Below, piece by piece: positions 53,501 through 63,239 of a stretch of DNA of 64,000 bases (positions are counted from its first letter, which is position 1; each line of letters opens with the position of its first letter). Where the stretch lies: contig CM055745.1 in the NCBI GenBank assembly GCA_029465975.1, positions 7,063,415-7,127,414 of the forward strand, in the 5' to 3' direction. A program made the position numbers and the translations under genes. This DNA is from Dallia pectoralis (lineage: Eukaryota > Chordata > Actinopteri > Esociformes > Umbridae). Below the pieces are notes generated by a model. That model did no database searches and was not told the DNA's origin. It saw nothing but the letters and a program-made list of their open reading frames with translations.

Positions 53501-54958
53501 CAGATGCTACACCAAACAACAGATATATCACCAGATGCTACACCAAACAACAGATATATCACCAGATGCTACACCAAACAACAGATATATCACCAGATGC
53601 TGCACCAAACAACAGATATAATCACCAGATGCTACACCAAACAACAGATATATCACCAGATGCTACACCAAACAACAGATATATCACCAGGTGCTGCACC
53701 AAACAACAGATATATCACCAGATGCTGCACCAAACAACAGATATATCACCAGATGCTACACCAAACAACAGATATATCACCAGATGCTGCACCAAACAAC
53801 AGATATATAACCAGATGCTGCACCAAACAACAGATATATAACCAGATGCTGCACCAAACAACAGATATATCACCAGGTGCTACACCAAACAACAGATATA
53901 ATCACCAGATGCTACACCAAACAACAGATATATCACCAGATGCTGCACCAAACAACAGATATATCACCAGATGCTGCACCAAACAACAGATATATCACCA
54001 GATGCTGCACCAAACAACAGATATATCACCAGATGCTGCACCAAACAACAGATATATCACCAGATGCTACACCAAACAACAGATATAATCACCAGATGCT
54101 ACACCAAACAACAGATATATCACCAGATGCTGCACCAAACAACAGATATATCACCAGATGCTGCACCAAACAACAGATATATAACCAGATGCTACACCAA
54201 ACAACAGATATATCACCAGATGCTGCACCAAACAACAGATATATCACCAGATGCTGCACCAAACAACAGATATATCACCAGATGCTGCACCAAACAACAG
54301 ATATATCACCAGATGCTGCACCAAACAACAGATATATCACCAGATGCTGCACCAAACAACAGATATATAACCAGATGCTGCACCAAACAACAGATATATC
54401 ACCAGATGCTACACCAAACAACAGATATATCACCAGATGCTGCACCAAACAACAGATATATCACCAGATGCTGCACCAAACAACAGATATATCACCAGAT
54501 GCTGCACCAAACAACAGATATATCACCAGATGCTACACCAAACAACAGATATATCACCAGATGCTACACCAAACAACAGATATATCACCAGATGCTGCAC
54601 CAAACAACAGATATAATCACCAGATGCTACACCAAACAACAGATATAATCACCAGATGCTACACCAAACAACAGATATATAACCAGATGCTGCACCAAAC
54701 AACAGTTATATCACCAGATGCTACACCAAACAACAGATATAATCACCAGATGCTACACCAAACAACAGATATAATCACCAGATGCTACACCAAACAACAG
54801 ATATATCACCAGATGCTACACCAAACAACAGATATATCACCAGATGCTACACCAAACAACAGATATATCACCAGATGCTGCACCAAACAACAGATATATA
54901 ACCAGATGCTGCACCAAACAACAGATATATCACCAGATGCTACACCAAACAACAGATA
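47591..54958. repeat. 31-bp minisatellite array of 7.4 kb
   Basis: About 235 copies of ACCAAACAACAGATATATCA then CCAGATG CTAC, with a 32-bp variant (ATATAATCACC) and CTGCACC/CTACACC and AGGTG/AGATG variants. Rare variants (GATGTGCTG near 50818 and 51404) recur about 19 units apart. All open frames here are repeat translations cycling through the three phases. Confidence 0.96.
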
Positions 54959-55572
54959 AATCATCTAGTCACATTACAAACTCAACCATGTCAGAAGCCT
55001 CATTTCCTCTTTTTGTTTTTTGAATCCAATTTGAAAAGCCGGCCTTAATCCAACACAGAGAGTCAGTTAGTGTGGCATTTTAGATTAAATATGTGGTATA
55101 TTTGCACTTTATCTCTCCACCTTTCCATGCTGTCTGCATATTAACTCCCCCAGAAATGGCTTGTCGTTTGTAAATGTGCCGAAATCAACTGGATCTCAGA
55201 CAGCGAGAGATTTATTATTTATAGCGGTTGTTGCTTAACTACCGACCTTCTCCATCACACAGGTGGTGGTTATCTGGTATCAGAAGTGGCTAGACGGCGA
55301 TGGCATTTTTTAACATAATTAGACGGAGATAATATGTAGAAATCCGGGTTGTTGTGCCATTAGTGATTACAGTGCCTCGTGTATTCTGACTGATGTTCCT
55401 CTGGAATCCTTCTGTAATTATACATCAGTGTGATGATGAATAGTGAGGAGGAACCCTTTTGTTTTGTCTGGGACGGGTTCGGCACTGCCCTAATCTACCA
55501 TTTTGTGTGTGTGTGTGTGTGTGTACGTGCTTGCTTATTTTCCCGTGTGTGTGTGTCTTCACATGTGTTCAG
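54959..55572. other. DENND2A intron end, unique sequence
   Basis: Leads into a (GT)n tract (55503-55522) and a TTCACATGTGTTCAG acceptor at 55572. Confidence 0.6.
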
Positions 55573-56877
55573 GCTCCAGTGCTGTGGCTTAAAGGTCAGG
55601 GAGGCTCCGTCTGTGGTCCCCTGGCGACGAGACCTGGTCTGTGGGGACGGGGACACCTCCGAGCTGCCTAGAACCACGGACCCCATGCTCGCTCGCAACA
55701 GAACCGGCGCCGACTCCCGGACCACCATGGAGAATGGACTCAACCAGAACCCTAGTGGTCAGAAGACCAGCGCTAGTATTCGGGACAAGATCTCCCAGTG
55801 GGAGGGTAAGGAGGCCCAGCCCTCATCCCCTGTGGTTATAAGTGGACCGGGGCCGCTGAACGCAGCCCAGAAAGAACCAAAGACTGTGAGAAAGAAGGAG
55901 ACCGCCAACACCTCAGAGGTCCACAGGACAGACAGCAAGAGGTTGGTCAATTGGGAGAGGCAAGACTCTGGTAAAGAGAATGCTGGGAGACTGGCGGACC
56001 TGAGGCCTACGTCCCCCGGGGGCCCCACTACCAGAGACAGAGAGGCGATGCTGGAGAGAGGAGGGCTCAGAGGTAGTACGCCGGCAGAGACTGCCAACAC
56101 CAGAGAGGCGATGCTGGAGAGAGGAGGGCTCAGAGGTAGTATGCCGGCAGAGACTGCCAACACCAGAGAGGCGATGCTGGAGAGAGGAGGGCTCAGAGGT
56201 AGTACGCCGGCAGAGACTGCCAACACCAGAGAGGCGATGCTGGAGAGAGGAGGGCTCAGAGGTAGTACGCCGGCAGAGACTGCCAACACCAGAGAGGCGA
56301 TGCTGGAGAGAGGAGGGCTCAGAGGTAGTATGCCGGCAGAGATGGCCATGGACAGAGAGGCGATGCTGGAGAGAGGAGGGCTCAGAGGTAGTACGCCGGC
56401 AGAGACGACCAAGAAGGACAAGAAGTCTGTTTTGACTCACATTAAGAAACTGGAGCAGGCCATGAAAGAGGCTCCTGCCAAGCCCTCCTTGGTGTTACCT
56501 GGGAATTATTTCTGCCCTCCTTCCAAAGAGGAGCAGGAGGAGGTGGAGAGGCGGGGAATCGAGCCCATTTTCGGGACTCTGGATGTTGCGGGCCCACGTC
56601 CTTCCGGGTCGACGCGGCGGCGGAGGTCGGGTGACCCGGAGAACGTGTACACAGAGCCCGGGGCCCCCAGTCCCTCTATCAACCCCTTACCCAAACCCCA
56701 ACGTACCTTTCAGCACCACACTCCACCCAGCGCCCACGCCTCAGGCTTGGGATATGGCAAGGGGAGGCGGAACCTCCCCCCACTTCCCTCCATCCCTCCC
56801 CCACCCCTACCCACCTGCCCCGCACCTGGAGTCTGCAGGAGACCCTGGGCAGACAGACCCAGAGACTGCAGCAACAG
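55573..56877 (+). CDS. dennd2a: DENND2A large N-terminal coding exon
   Basis: The acceptor is GTGTTCAG|GCTCC and the donor GCAACAG|GTAAGG in phase 2. In frame: MENGLNQNPSGQKTSAS (ATG 55727), IRDKISQWEGKE, an acidic and basic linker, six copies of a 21-residue repeat, KKLEQAMKEAPAK, SINPLPKPQRTFQ, RRNLPPLPSIPPPPLP and RRPWADRPRDCSNR. The last part aligns with the RRLW...R segment that ends the corresponding human region, so the frame is correct to the exon end. The region before the DENN module is predicted to be mostly disordered. Confidence 0.92.
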
Positions 56878-59800
56878 GTAAGGGAACTGAGATGGGATGC
56901 ATAGAAACGCTGGTCGTATCCATGCAACCAGTCGCCATGCAACCAGTTATTGAGGTAATGCACCTATTTGGCCGTGTTCTTTTATGCATTAAGGGGTGTG
57001 GTATATGGCCAAAATACACACGGTTAATAGCTGTTGTCATGCCACATTATATACACCACAGGATTCAGCCAATCATCATTCAGGATTCGAACCACACGGT
57101 TTGAAATGAAGTACAGCAGGTTCCATTCTCTCAGGGACCAACTAGTGAAGTTACCGGGCAGACGTGCAGACATTCCAATCAGAAGCAGGCTATGTCTCTC
57201 AGGGACAATCTGCTCTACATCCGGACACATCACTGACAGTGGTCTGGTGTCATTCATACACTGGCAACCACAGTGAAGCAAACGAAACTGTACCGAAGTG
57301 AGTCCACTTTAGGCAGTCCACGCTCTCAAGTCAATGACGTAGGCAGTGACGTAGGCAGTAATGTGGACAGTAATGTGGACAGTGACGTAGGCAGTGACGT
57401 AGGCAGTAATGTGGAGCAGTGACGTAGGCAGTGACGTAGGCAGTAATGTGGAGCAGTGACGTAGGCAGTAATGTGGACAGTAATGTGGACAGTGACGTAG
57501 GCAGTAATGTTCGTATTCTGCACATCTGCACTGAATCAGAGGAGGCGGTGATGATGTCATCACATTGTTCTATAGAGGATGATGACATCTGTTGGGTTTG
57601 TGAAATGTCTACAGGGACCAGCAACCCGTGCCCAAGACACTTATGTTAGGAAACAGTAATGCGAGATCTGAGTACTAACAGCTGAGGGGATCTTAATATC
57701 TAATGTTAATAAATCTTGTTTAGCATTGGTGTAGTTTTTGTTTATTTAACTGCAAAGCTATCAAGTAACTCCAAACAGGCATAAAAAAACTGTTACCAAT
57801 AATACAACAGAAGAACTGAAGAAATGTCCAAGTCTGGATTTGATTATTTGAATGCTGGCAATTTCCTCAGTGGACTGGGTTGTTGTTGGCCTGACAGTGT
57901 AACGTTTCATAAATTATGTTTCAGAGTCCAGTCAAAAGCCCTCTCCTCTAGATAACACACCACTGTTGACATGAACCATGATGCACTATACAGGGTTCCA
58001 TGAAGTAGACATCCGGGTTCTCTCTCAGAACCATAATACACTATATAGGGTTCAATGAAGTAGACATCCAGGTTCTCTCAGAACCATAATTCACTATGTA
58101 GGGTTCAATGAAGTAGACATCCAGGTTCTCTCAGAACCATAATACACTATATAGGGTTCAATGAAGTAGACGTCCAGGTTCTCTCAGAACCATAATTCAC
58201 TATATAGGGTTCAATGAAGTAGACATCCAGGTTCTCTCAGAACCATAATACACTATAAGGGTTCAATGAAGTAGACATCAAGGTTCTCTCAGAACCATAA
58301 TTCACTATATAGGGTTAGATGAAGTAGACATCCAGGTTCTCTCAGAACCATAAATCACTATATAGGGTTAGATGAAGTAGACGTCCAGGTTCTCTCATAA
58401 CCATAATTCACTATATAGGGTTCAATGAAGTAGACATCCAGGTTCTCTCAGAACCATAATACACTATATAGGGTTTGATGAAGTAGTCATCCAGGTTCTC
58501 TCTCAGAACCTCAATTCACTATATAGGGTTTGATGAAGTAGACATCCAGGTTCTCTCAGAACCTCAATTCACTATATAGGGTTTGATGAAGTAGACATCC
58601 AGGTTCTCTCAGAACCTCAATTCACTATATAGGGTTTGATGAAGTAGACATCCAGGTTCTCTCAGAACCTCAATTCACTATATAGGGTTTGNNNNNNNNN
58701 NNNNNNNNNNNNNNNNNNNNNNNNNNNNNNNNNNNNNNNNNNNNNNNNNNNNNNNNNNNNNNNNNNNNNNNNNNNNNNNNNNNNNNNNNNNNNNNNNNNN
58801 NNNNNNNNNNNNNNNNNNNNNNNNNNNNNNNNNNNNNNNNNNNNNNNNNNNNNNNNNNNNNNNNNNNNNNNNNNNNNNNNNNNNNNNNNNNNNNNNNNNN
58901 NNNNNNNNNNNNNNNNNNNNNNNNNNNNNNNNNNNNNNNNNNNNNNNNNNNNNNNNNNNNNNNNNNNNNNNNNNNNNNNNNNNNNNNNNNNNNNNNNNNN
59001 NNNNNNNNNNNNNNNNNNNNNNNNNNNNNNNNNNNNNNNNNNNNNNNNNNNNNNNNNNNNNNNNNNNNNNNNNNNNNNNNNNNNNNNNNNNNNNNNNNNN
59101 NNNNNNNNNNNNNNNNNNNNNNNNNNNNNNNNNNNNNNNNNNNNNNNNNNNNNNNNNNNNNNNNNNNNNNNNNNNNNNNNNNNNNNNNNNNGAACATTAT
59201 CTGATGGGTTCTGTGGAACATTATCTCAGGGGTTCTGTCTCCTGCTGTGGAACATCATCTGATGGGTTCTGTGGAACATTATCTCAGGGGTTCTGTCTCC
59301 TGCTGTGGAACATCATCTGATGGGTTTAGCTCCTGGTGTGGAACATCATCTGAGGGTTTCTGTCTTCTGCTGTGGAACATTATCTGATGGGTTCTGTGGA
59401 ACATTATCTCAGGGGTTCTGTCTCCTGCTGTGGAACATCATCTGATGGGTTCTGTGGAACATTATCTCAGGGGTTCTGTCTCCTGCTGTGGAACATCATC
59501 TGATGGGTTTAGCTCCTGGTGTGGAACATCATCTGAGGGTTTCTGTCTTCTGCTGTGGAACATTATCTGATGGGTTCTGTGGAACATTATCTCAGGGGTT
59601 CTGTCTCCTGCTGTGGAACATCATCTGATGGGTTCTGTGGAACATTGTCTCAGGGGTTCTGTCTCCTGCTGTGGAACATCATCTGATGGGTTCTGTCTTC
59701 TGGTGTGGAATATAATCTGATGAAAACAATAATATTAAGCTGGGATAAAACGTTCTAAATGAACCCAGCGTGTCTTTTATCTATAGTGCTTCCGAAGAAT

Positions 59801-62800
59801 CATTAATGAAACCTTCCTTCTTTTATTAGGATGTTAAAGTTTAAGGTAGAACAATGCCTTACCCACTGTCTTTTCAAAATGGTTCTTTGGATCAACAAGA
59901 TTCTTGGTAGAACAATATTCCTCTCATGAAAAACAAATGGTATATCTAATTGACAAACTGCCACGATAAGACACTGCAAAGTGCTCTTTCAGTCTGGAGT
60001 GTGTAAAGCAGTGCTATTGCTGACCTCATGTTTGCTGTCGAAAGAGGCTGAAGGGGGAAGAAAGGGAGCAGAAGGGGGGAGGAACTGTCCTTTCCAGTCC
60101 CTGTCTGTCCTAACTCATCCATCTGGTGGATGGATTGAACGTAGAGATGAGCCCTGGCTCTGTTAAATAGGCATCTGTGTCCTTGTCTCTCTCTTATCTG
60201 CACACGCAGCCATGGTCAGAGTCAGCGCCGGCTCTAGCATCCTGAAGGCCCTAATTTGATTCGGGGCCCCCTTTCCCCTAGCGGTTGGAGGACCCTAAGG
60301 GACAGCTTTTGTCTTGTATGTCTAGAACCGGCCCGGGTTACTACTGCTAATATCCTAATTTGGCAAGGTTACCATCAATGTAGAACACACTGTGCTGTTG
60401 TGTCGAAAGTGAAGAAGAGTGTTGCCTTTAATGTGACTCGCTCAATTCTCTTCTACAGACCCTCCGTCAAAGGAGAACCTCTATGAAGATATAGAATTGG
60501 AAAGAAGTTGCCTCGGAAACAAGTGCACTTTGCCAATCACCTCGCCCTTATCCCTCGTTCCTGACACGCCAACCAAGGTAGACGTTACAGTGGAAGGAAC
60601 TGCTCTTCTATTAATATACATGCATCTGCTTACAATCAATGTGGTCCTAGTGTTCAACTGATTACAGCGATCAGATTGTGAACTCGTCTTCAAAGGCAAA
60701 AGAGGCTCGCCGGAATGTGTCATGGAAGTGACTCTTCCCGCTCTGACTCCCACCAGCTCTCCTCAAAGCCCGGGTTTTTCAGGCAGAACTCGGAACGCCG
60801 CAGCTTTAAGCTCTCGGAACTGCGTAAAGTCCACCGTGAAGCCGGCATCTCCTCGCCGTCTCGCGTCAGCCCCCCCTCCACTCCCAGCAGCCCCGATGAC
60901 ACCCCGAACCTCTCAGGAGACCCGTACAACCGGAGACGCAGAAAGATCCCCAAGGTAGGCGGTCGGCAGACGTCCTAACTATCACACGCCCTCTGGAACG
61001 TCTGTCGGAGGATTCGTGGAACCAGAAAAGAATCAACAGGGAGTCTAGATCCTTCCACAAAGAACTTCGGAGATACTGGGAATGTATTAAATGTTCCTGG
61101 ACTTGTGTAACTCTAGACAGGACAGAGACGGTATAAGTGGATTTGGTTAGACAAGAGACAGACAGGCCATTAGGAAGATTTCCTTCAAATATTTCCTGAA
61201 GAGTTAATATCTTTAAATATGTGTTGTTTAGACAACTGTAGGGTTGTTTAAAGAACCGTATAACCATGTGATAGCTGCCAATCTGACTGCCAGCCTGTTT
61301 AGGCTTCGGCCAGTTAAATTGTCAGAATTGCCTTTTTTGGCAAATTCAACTGTATTGTAAAGAGTTGGCTAATTAGGAAGAAATATTTGGATAAACAGAC
61401 CCAGGTTAACTATACAGTGTGTGTCTGGCCCAGGGAAGTAGAGCTGGCTGACTGTGCTGGACTACATCTATTACAGATGGTGCTGAAGATTAATGGTGTC
61501 TTCGAGGCAAGGAGGGGAAAGAAACGTATGAAGAAGGTGTCTCAGTCCACGGAGTCCAGCTCAGGGAGAGGTGAGGTTCGAGTAGAGCGACTAGGTCAAG
61601 ACTACCCCCCCCCCTCCCCCAATATTCCGACTATATTCCTCCCCGTCCAACCCCGTCTCCCGTCGTCCACTCACACACAGTTTTTATGAGTTTTTTTCTT
61701 TATTGGGCTATTCTTTCTTTCTAACCTTGTAACAGACGACAACAGTGAGTCTGAGAGCGACACTGAGGAGAAGTTGAAAGGTAAGGATATCTTAAGACAA
61801 ATCGAGCTTGTTTGTGGTGCGTGTATTTGTGTGTGCCTGGGTTTCAACTGATGTTTTGCTTTCCTTTTTCTAAAGTGGTCAATGTTGGATTCAGGTTGTT
61901 TTGTCCACGGTTGATGTGAACCTTGTTGTTGTTGTGTCAGCTCACAGCCAACGTCTGTCATTGGTCCAGTCGATGTTACGACAGACGGGACGTTATCGGA
62001 CCCTAGAAAGGGACCAGATGGACCTCCAGGAGAGGAAGCTTTTCGAGTACTTCATCGTGGTGGCCCTCCATAAAACCAAGGCTGGAGTGCCTTATCTACC
62101 GGAGGTTACTCAGCAGTTCCCCTTGAAGGTAAACAGAGAGAACACCGATGTCACGTATGTGGCGAGGTTTGTGTTCTACACGGTGCCTTTTAGGCGATTT
62201 TAAGGTTCTAGGGATTGTCACGACTTTGTCGGTTATTATTTCAAATCACATTCATTAGAGCGGGCGAGTGTAACGTTCGTATAGATGGCACTGTTTTGAC
62301 GTTGTCCGTAAATCGCTTTTAGACGCGCAACTTTATTTTCCAATTCAGCGTTAGGGTTTTCCCGCTCGGTTTGTTAGTTGGTCGTATCGTGAATATAAAC
62401 AAGCCCGATCGTGTCACCAGCTCTGCTTATGGCTCATTCTCTTGCACTACGCCTGCGTGATCCGTGGCAGAACAACCAATCGCAATAATGAAGAGAAGGG
62501 GTCCGACTCCCTCTCATCGGATGGTGATGAGGCGGTGTACCAGAGAGTGGATGAGGACTCCCTAGAATACGCCCTGCTATGGGATCCCGTCCTATGCTAG
62601 TCACAGCTACAGCTTACGTCAGCTGGGGTGGGAAGACGATGGCTGCTGAAGAGGTGTTCTAGGGGGGCCGCGGAGGCGAAGCTACAGACTGGACCCAGCA
62701 TTCAAGCGCCGGGTAAATCCACCTGTGGGTTCAGCGCCACCCACGGCCACACCCACATCAAGGACGGAGAGGTCTCCGGAGGGATTGGTTGACCAGCCCC

Positions 62801-63239
62801 CGGTGGTGGTTGGGAGGTGGTGGAGGGCATGGCTGGAGCTGCCTGCTTCCCGTGGCCATATTCACGTGTCCATATTTATCTAAATCTACGTAATGAAACG
62901 TACACTTTTATTGATTAAGTGTAAGCACCTTTGTTGTCCATTACCACAGATACGGACATGTTTCCTCATCTGCTTCCTAATGTCACATTAGTACTGTAGC
63001 ATTAAAGCTAACTTAATTCTCTGCCCTGTCAGTCTCATTACCATAGATACGGACATGTTTCCTCATCTGCTTCCTAATGTCACATTAGTACTGTAGCATA
63101 AAAGCTAACTTAATTCTCTGCCCTGTCAGCTGGAGAGGAGCTTCAAGTTCATGAGGGAAACTGAAGACCAACTGAAGGTCATCCCTCAGTTCTGTTTCCC
63201 TGACGCTAAAGACTGGGCCCCTGTTGACAGCTTCCCCAG
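55573..63239 (+). CDS. dennd2a: DENND2A, Rab GTPase exchange factor (5' part)
   Basis: DENND2A is a DENN-domain guanine nucleotide exchange factor, reported for Rab9. Exons found are 55573-56877, 60459-60577, 60757-60954, 61477-61570, 61736-61780, 61941-62128 and 63130-63239. The peptide follows the human protein in order: SIRDKISQWEGK, KKLEQAMKEAP, SINPLPKPQRTFQ, RRNLPPLPSIPPPPLP, ENLYEDIELE, FFRQNSERRSFKL, PPSTPSSPDD, RRRKIPKMVLKIN, RRGKKRMKKVSQSTES, SESESDTEEKLKAHSQRL, then the start of the uDENN domain (LFEYFIVVALHK) and IPQFCFPDAKDWAP. The cDENN and dDENN parts lie to the right of the window. One exon between 56877 and 60459 is missing (the phases, 2 then 1, do not fit) and probably lies in the N gap. 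The best-context start is ATG 55727 (ACCACCATGG); 55685 is an in-frame alternative. Confidence 0.93.
56039..56416 (+). repeat. dennd2a: Coding minisatellite: six 63-bp (21-residue) units
   Basis: Six tandem units encode REAMLERGGLRGS(T/M)PAET followed by ANT, with the last two units diverging at their ends (AEMAMD, AETTKK). The nucleotide units are nearly identical, so the expansion is recent or homogenised. The human protein, as far as I recall it, has no such repeat here. Confidence 0.95.
56878..57329. other. DENND2A intron, unique sequence
   Basis: No exon was recognised. In particular I found no sequence encoding the expected YEFEDLL or EENVYEDI motifs. Confidence 0.6.
57330..57510. repeat. 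12-bp AGTGACGTAGGC/AGTAATGTGGAC repeat
   Basis: About 15 units of two 12-bp forms, GTAGGCAGTGAC and GTGGACAGTAAT, mixed. The GTGACGTA junctions resemble CRE half sites by chance composition. Confidence 0.9.
57511..57979. other. DENND2A intron, unique sequence
   Basis: No gene or mobile element was recognised. Confidence 0.5.
57980..58691. repeat. 53-bp minisatellite ending at the assembly gap
   Basis: About 13 copies of TTCAATGAAGTAGACATCCA then GGTTCTCTCAGAACCATAATACACTATATAGGG. GGTTCTCTCAGAACC within each unit is a near-perfect hairpin. The array runs into the N gap. Confidence 0.95.
58692..59191. other. Assembly gap, 500 N
   Basis: A placeholder of exactly 500 N between two different tandem arrays. 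It lies between DENND2A exons whose phases do not match, so it may conceal one exon. Confidence 0.97.
59192..59715. repeat. Minisatellite with 183-bp higher-order period
   Basis: Short related units (GGAACATCATCTGATGGGTT-like) alternate in a fixed order, and the whole block repeats every 183 bp (starts near 59192, 59375 and 59558). Confidence 0.92.
59716..60458. other. DENND2A intron
   Basis: Unique sequence, with a repeat-like GGCTCTAGCATCCTGAAGGC / GATTCGGGGCCCC segment around 60228-60290 that may be a mobile-element remnant. No exon was recognised. Confidence 0.5.
60459..60577 (+). CDS. dennd2a: DENND2A exon (PPSKENLYEDIELE)
   Basis: Acceptor TTCTACAG|ACCCTCC, donor ACCAAG|GTAGAC. It starts with the last two bases of an Asp codon and ends in phase 0. 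It encodes PPSKENLYEDIELERSCL to LVPDTPTK, matching the human DPPMKENPYEDIELHGRCLG...DTLTK segment. Confidence 0.92.
60757..60954 (+). CDS. dennd2a: DENND2A exon (FFRQNSERRSFKL)
   Basis: Acceptor TCCCACCAG|CTCTCC, donor CCCAAG|GTAGGC, 66 codons, phase 0 at both ends. It contains FFRQNSERRSFKLSELRK, SRVSPPSTPSSPDD and RRRRKIPK, a Ser/Pro-rich, probably phosphorylated region. Confidence 0.94.
61477..61570 (+). CDS. dennd2a: DENND2A exon (RRGKKRMKK)
   Basis: Acceptor CTATTACAG|ATGGTG, donor GGGAGAG|GTGAGG, phase 0 in and phase 1 out. It encodes MVLKINGVFEARRGKKRM then KKVSQSTESSSGR, matching human LVLRINAIYEVRRGKKR. Confidence 0.93.
61736..61780 (+). CDS. dennd2a: DENND2A 45-nt microexon-like exon
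   Basis: Acceptor CTTGTAACAG|ACGAC, donor TTGAAAG|GTAAGG, phase 1 at both ends, encoding DDNSESESDTEEKLK. Small and symmetric, so skipping would keep the frame. Confidence 0.92.
61941..62128 (+). CDS. dennd2a: DENND2A exon, start of uDENN domain
   Basis: Acceptor TTGTGTCAG|CTCACAG, donor CTTGAAG|GTAAAC. It encodes AHSQRLSLVQSMLRQ, LERDQMDLQERKLFEYFIVV, ALHKTKAGVPYLPEVTQQFP and LK. The hydrophobic LFEYFIVVALHK strand opens the uDENN module. Confidence 0.94.
62129..63129. other. DENND2A intron with GC-rich protein-like island
   Basis: Contains a GC-rich stretch (about 62440-62870) with acidic and basic open frames (see findings) and a 97-bp tandem duplication ending at the next exon. Confidence 0.6.
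62940..63133. repeat. 97-bp tandem duplication carrying the next exon's acceptor
   Basis: Two nearly identical 97-bp copies starting ATTACCA(C/T)AGATACGGAC and ending TTCTCTGCCCTGTCAG. The second copy's CAG is the acceptor of the exon at 63130; the first copy (CAG ending 63032) is a decoy. Confidence 0.94.
63130..63239 (+). CDS. dennd2a: DENND2A exon (last in the window)
   Basis: Acceptor CCCTGTCAG|CTGGAG, donor CCCCAG|GTCAGT, phase 0 in and phase 2 out. It encodes LERSFKFMRETEDQLKVIPQ then FCFPDAKDWAPVDSFP, almost identical to human LERSFKFMREAEDQLKAIPQ onward. The gene continues beyond the window. Confidence 0.94.

Noticed and set aside
35156..54958. CRISPR-like appearance of regular direct repeats
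   Set aside because: Units are head to tail with no unique spacers, and the genome is animal.
47591..54959. Many 100-480-codon frames with LHQTTDISPDA-type repeats
   Set aside because: The 31-bp unit cycles through all three frames, so long open stretches are expected without coding.
56760..56830. Possible frameshift in the proline-rich part of DENND2A
   Set aside because: Another frame looked helical (SLQETLGRQTQRLQQQ), but the main frame continues RRPWADRPRDCSNR, which fits the human RRLW...R segment. The phase problem is better explained by a missing exon.
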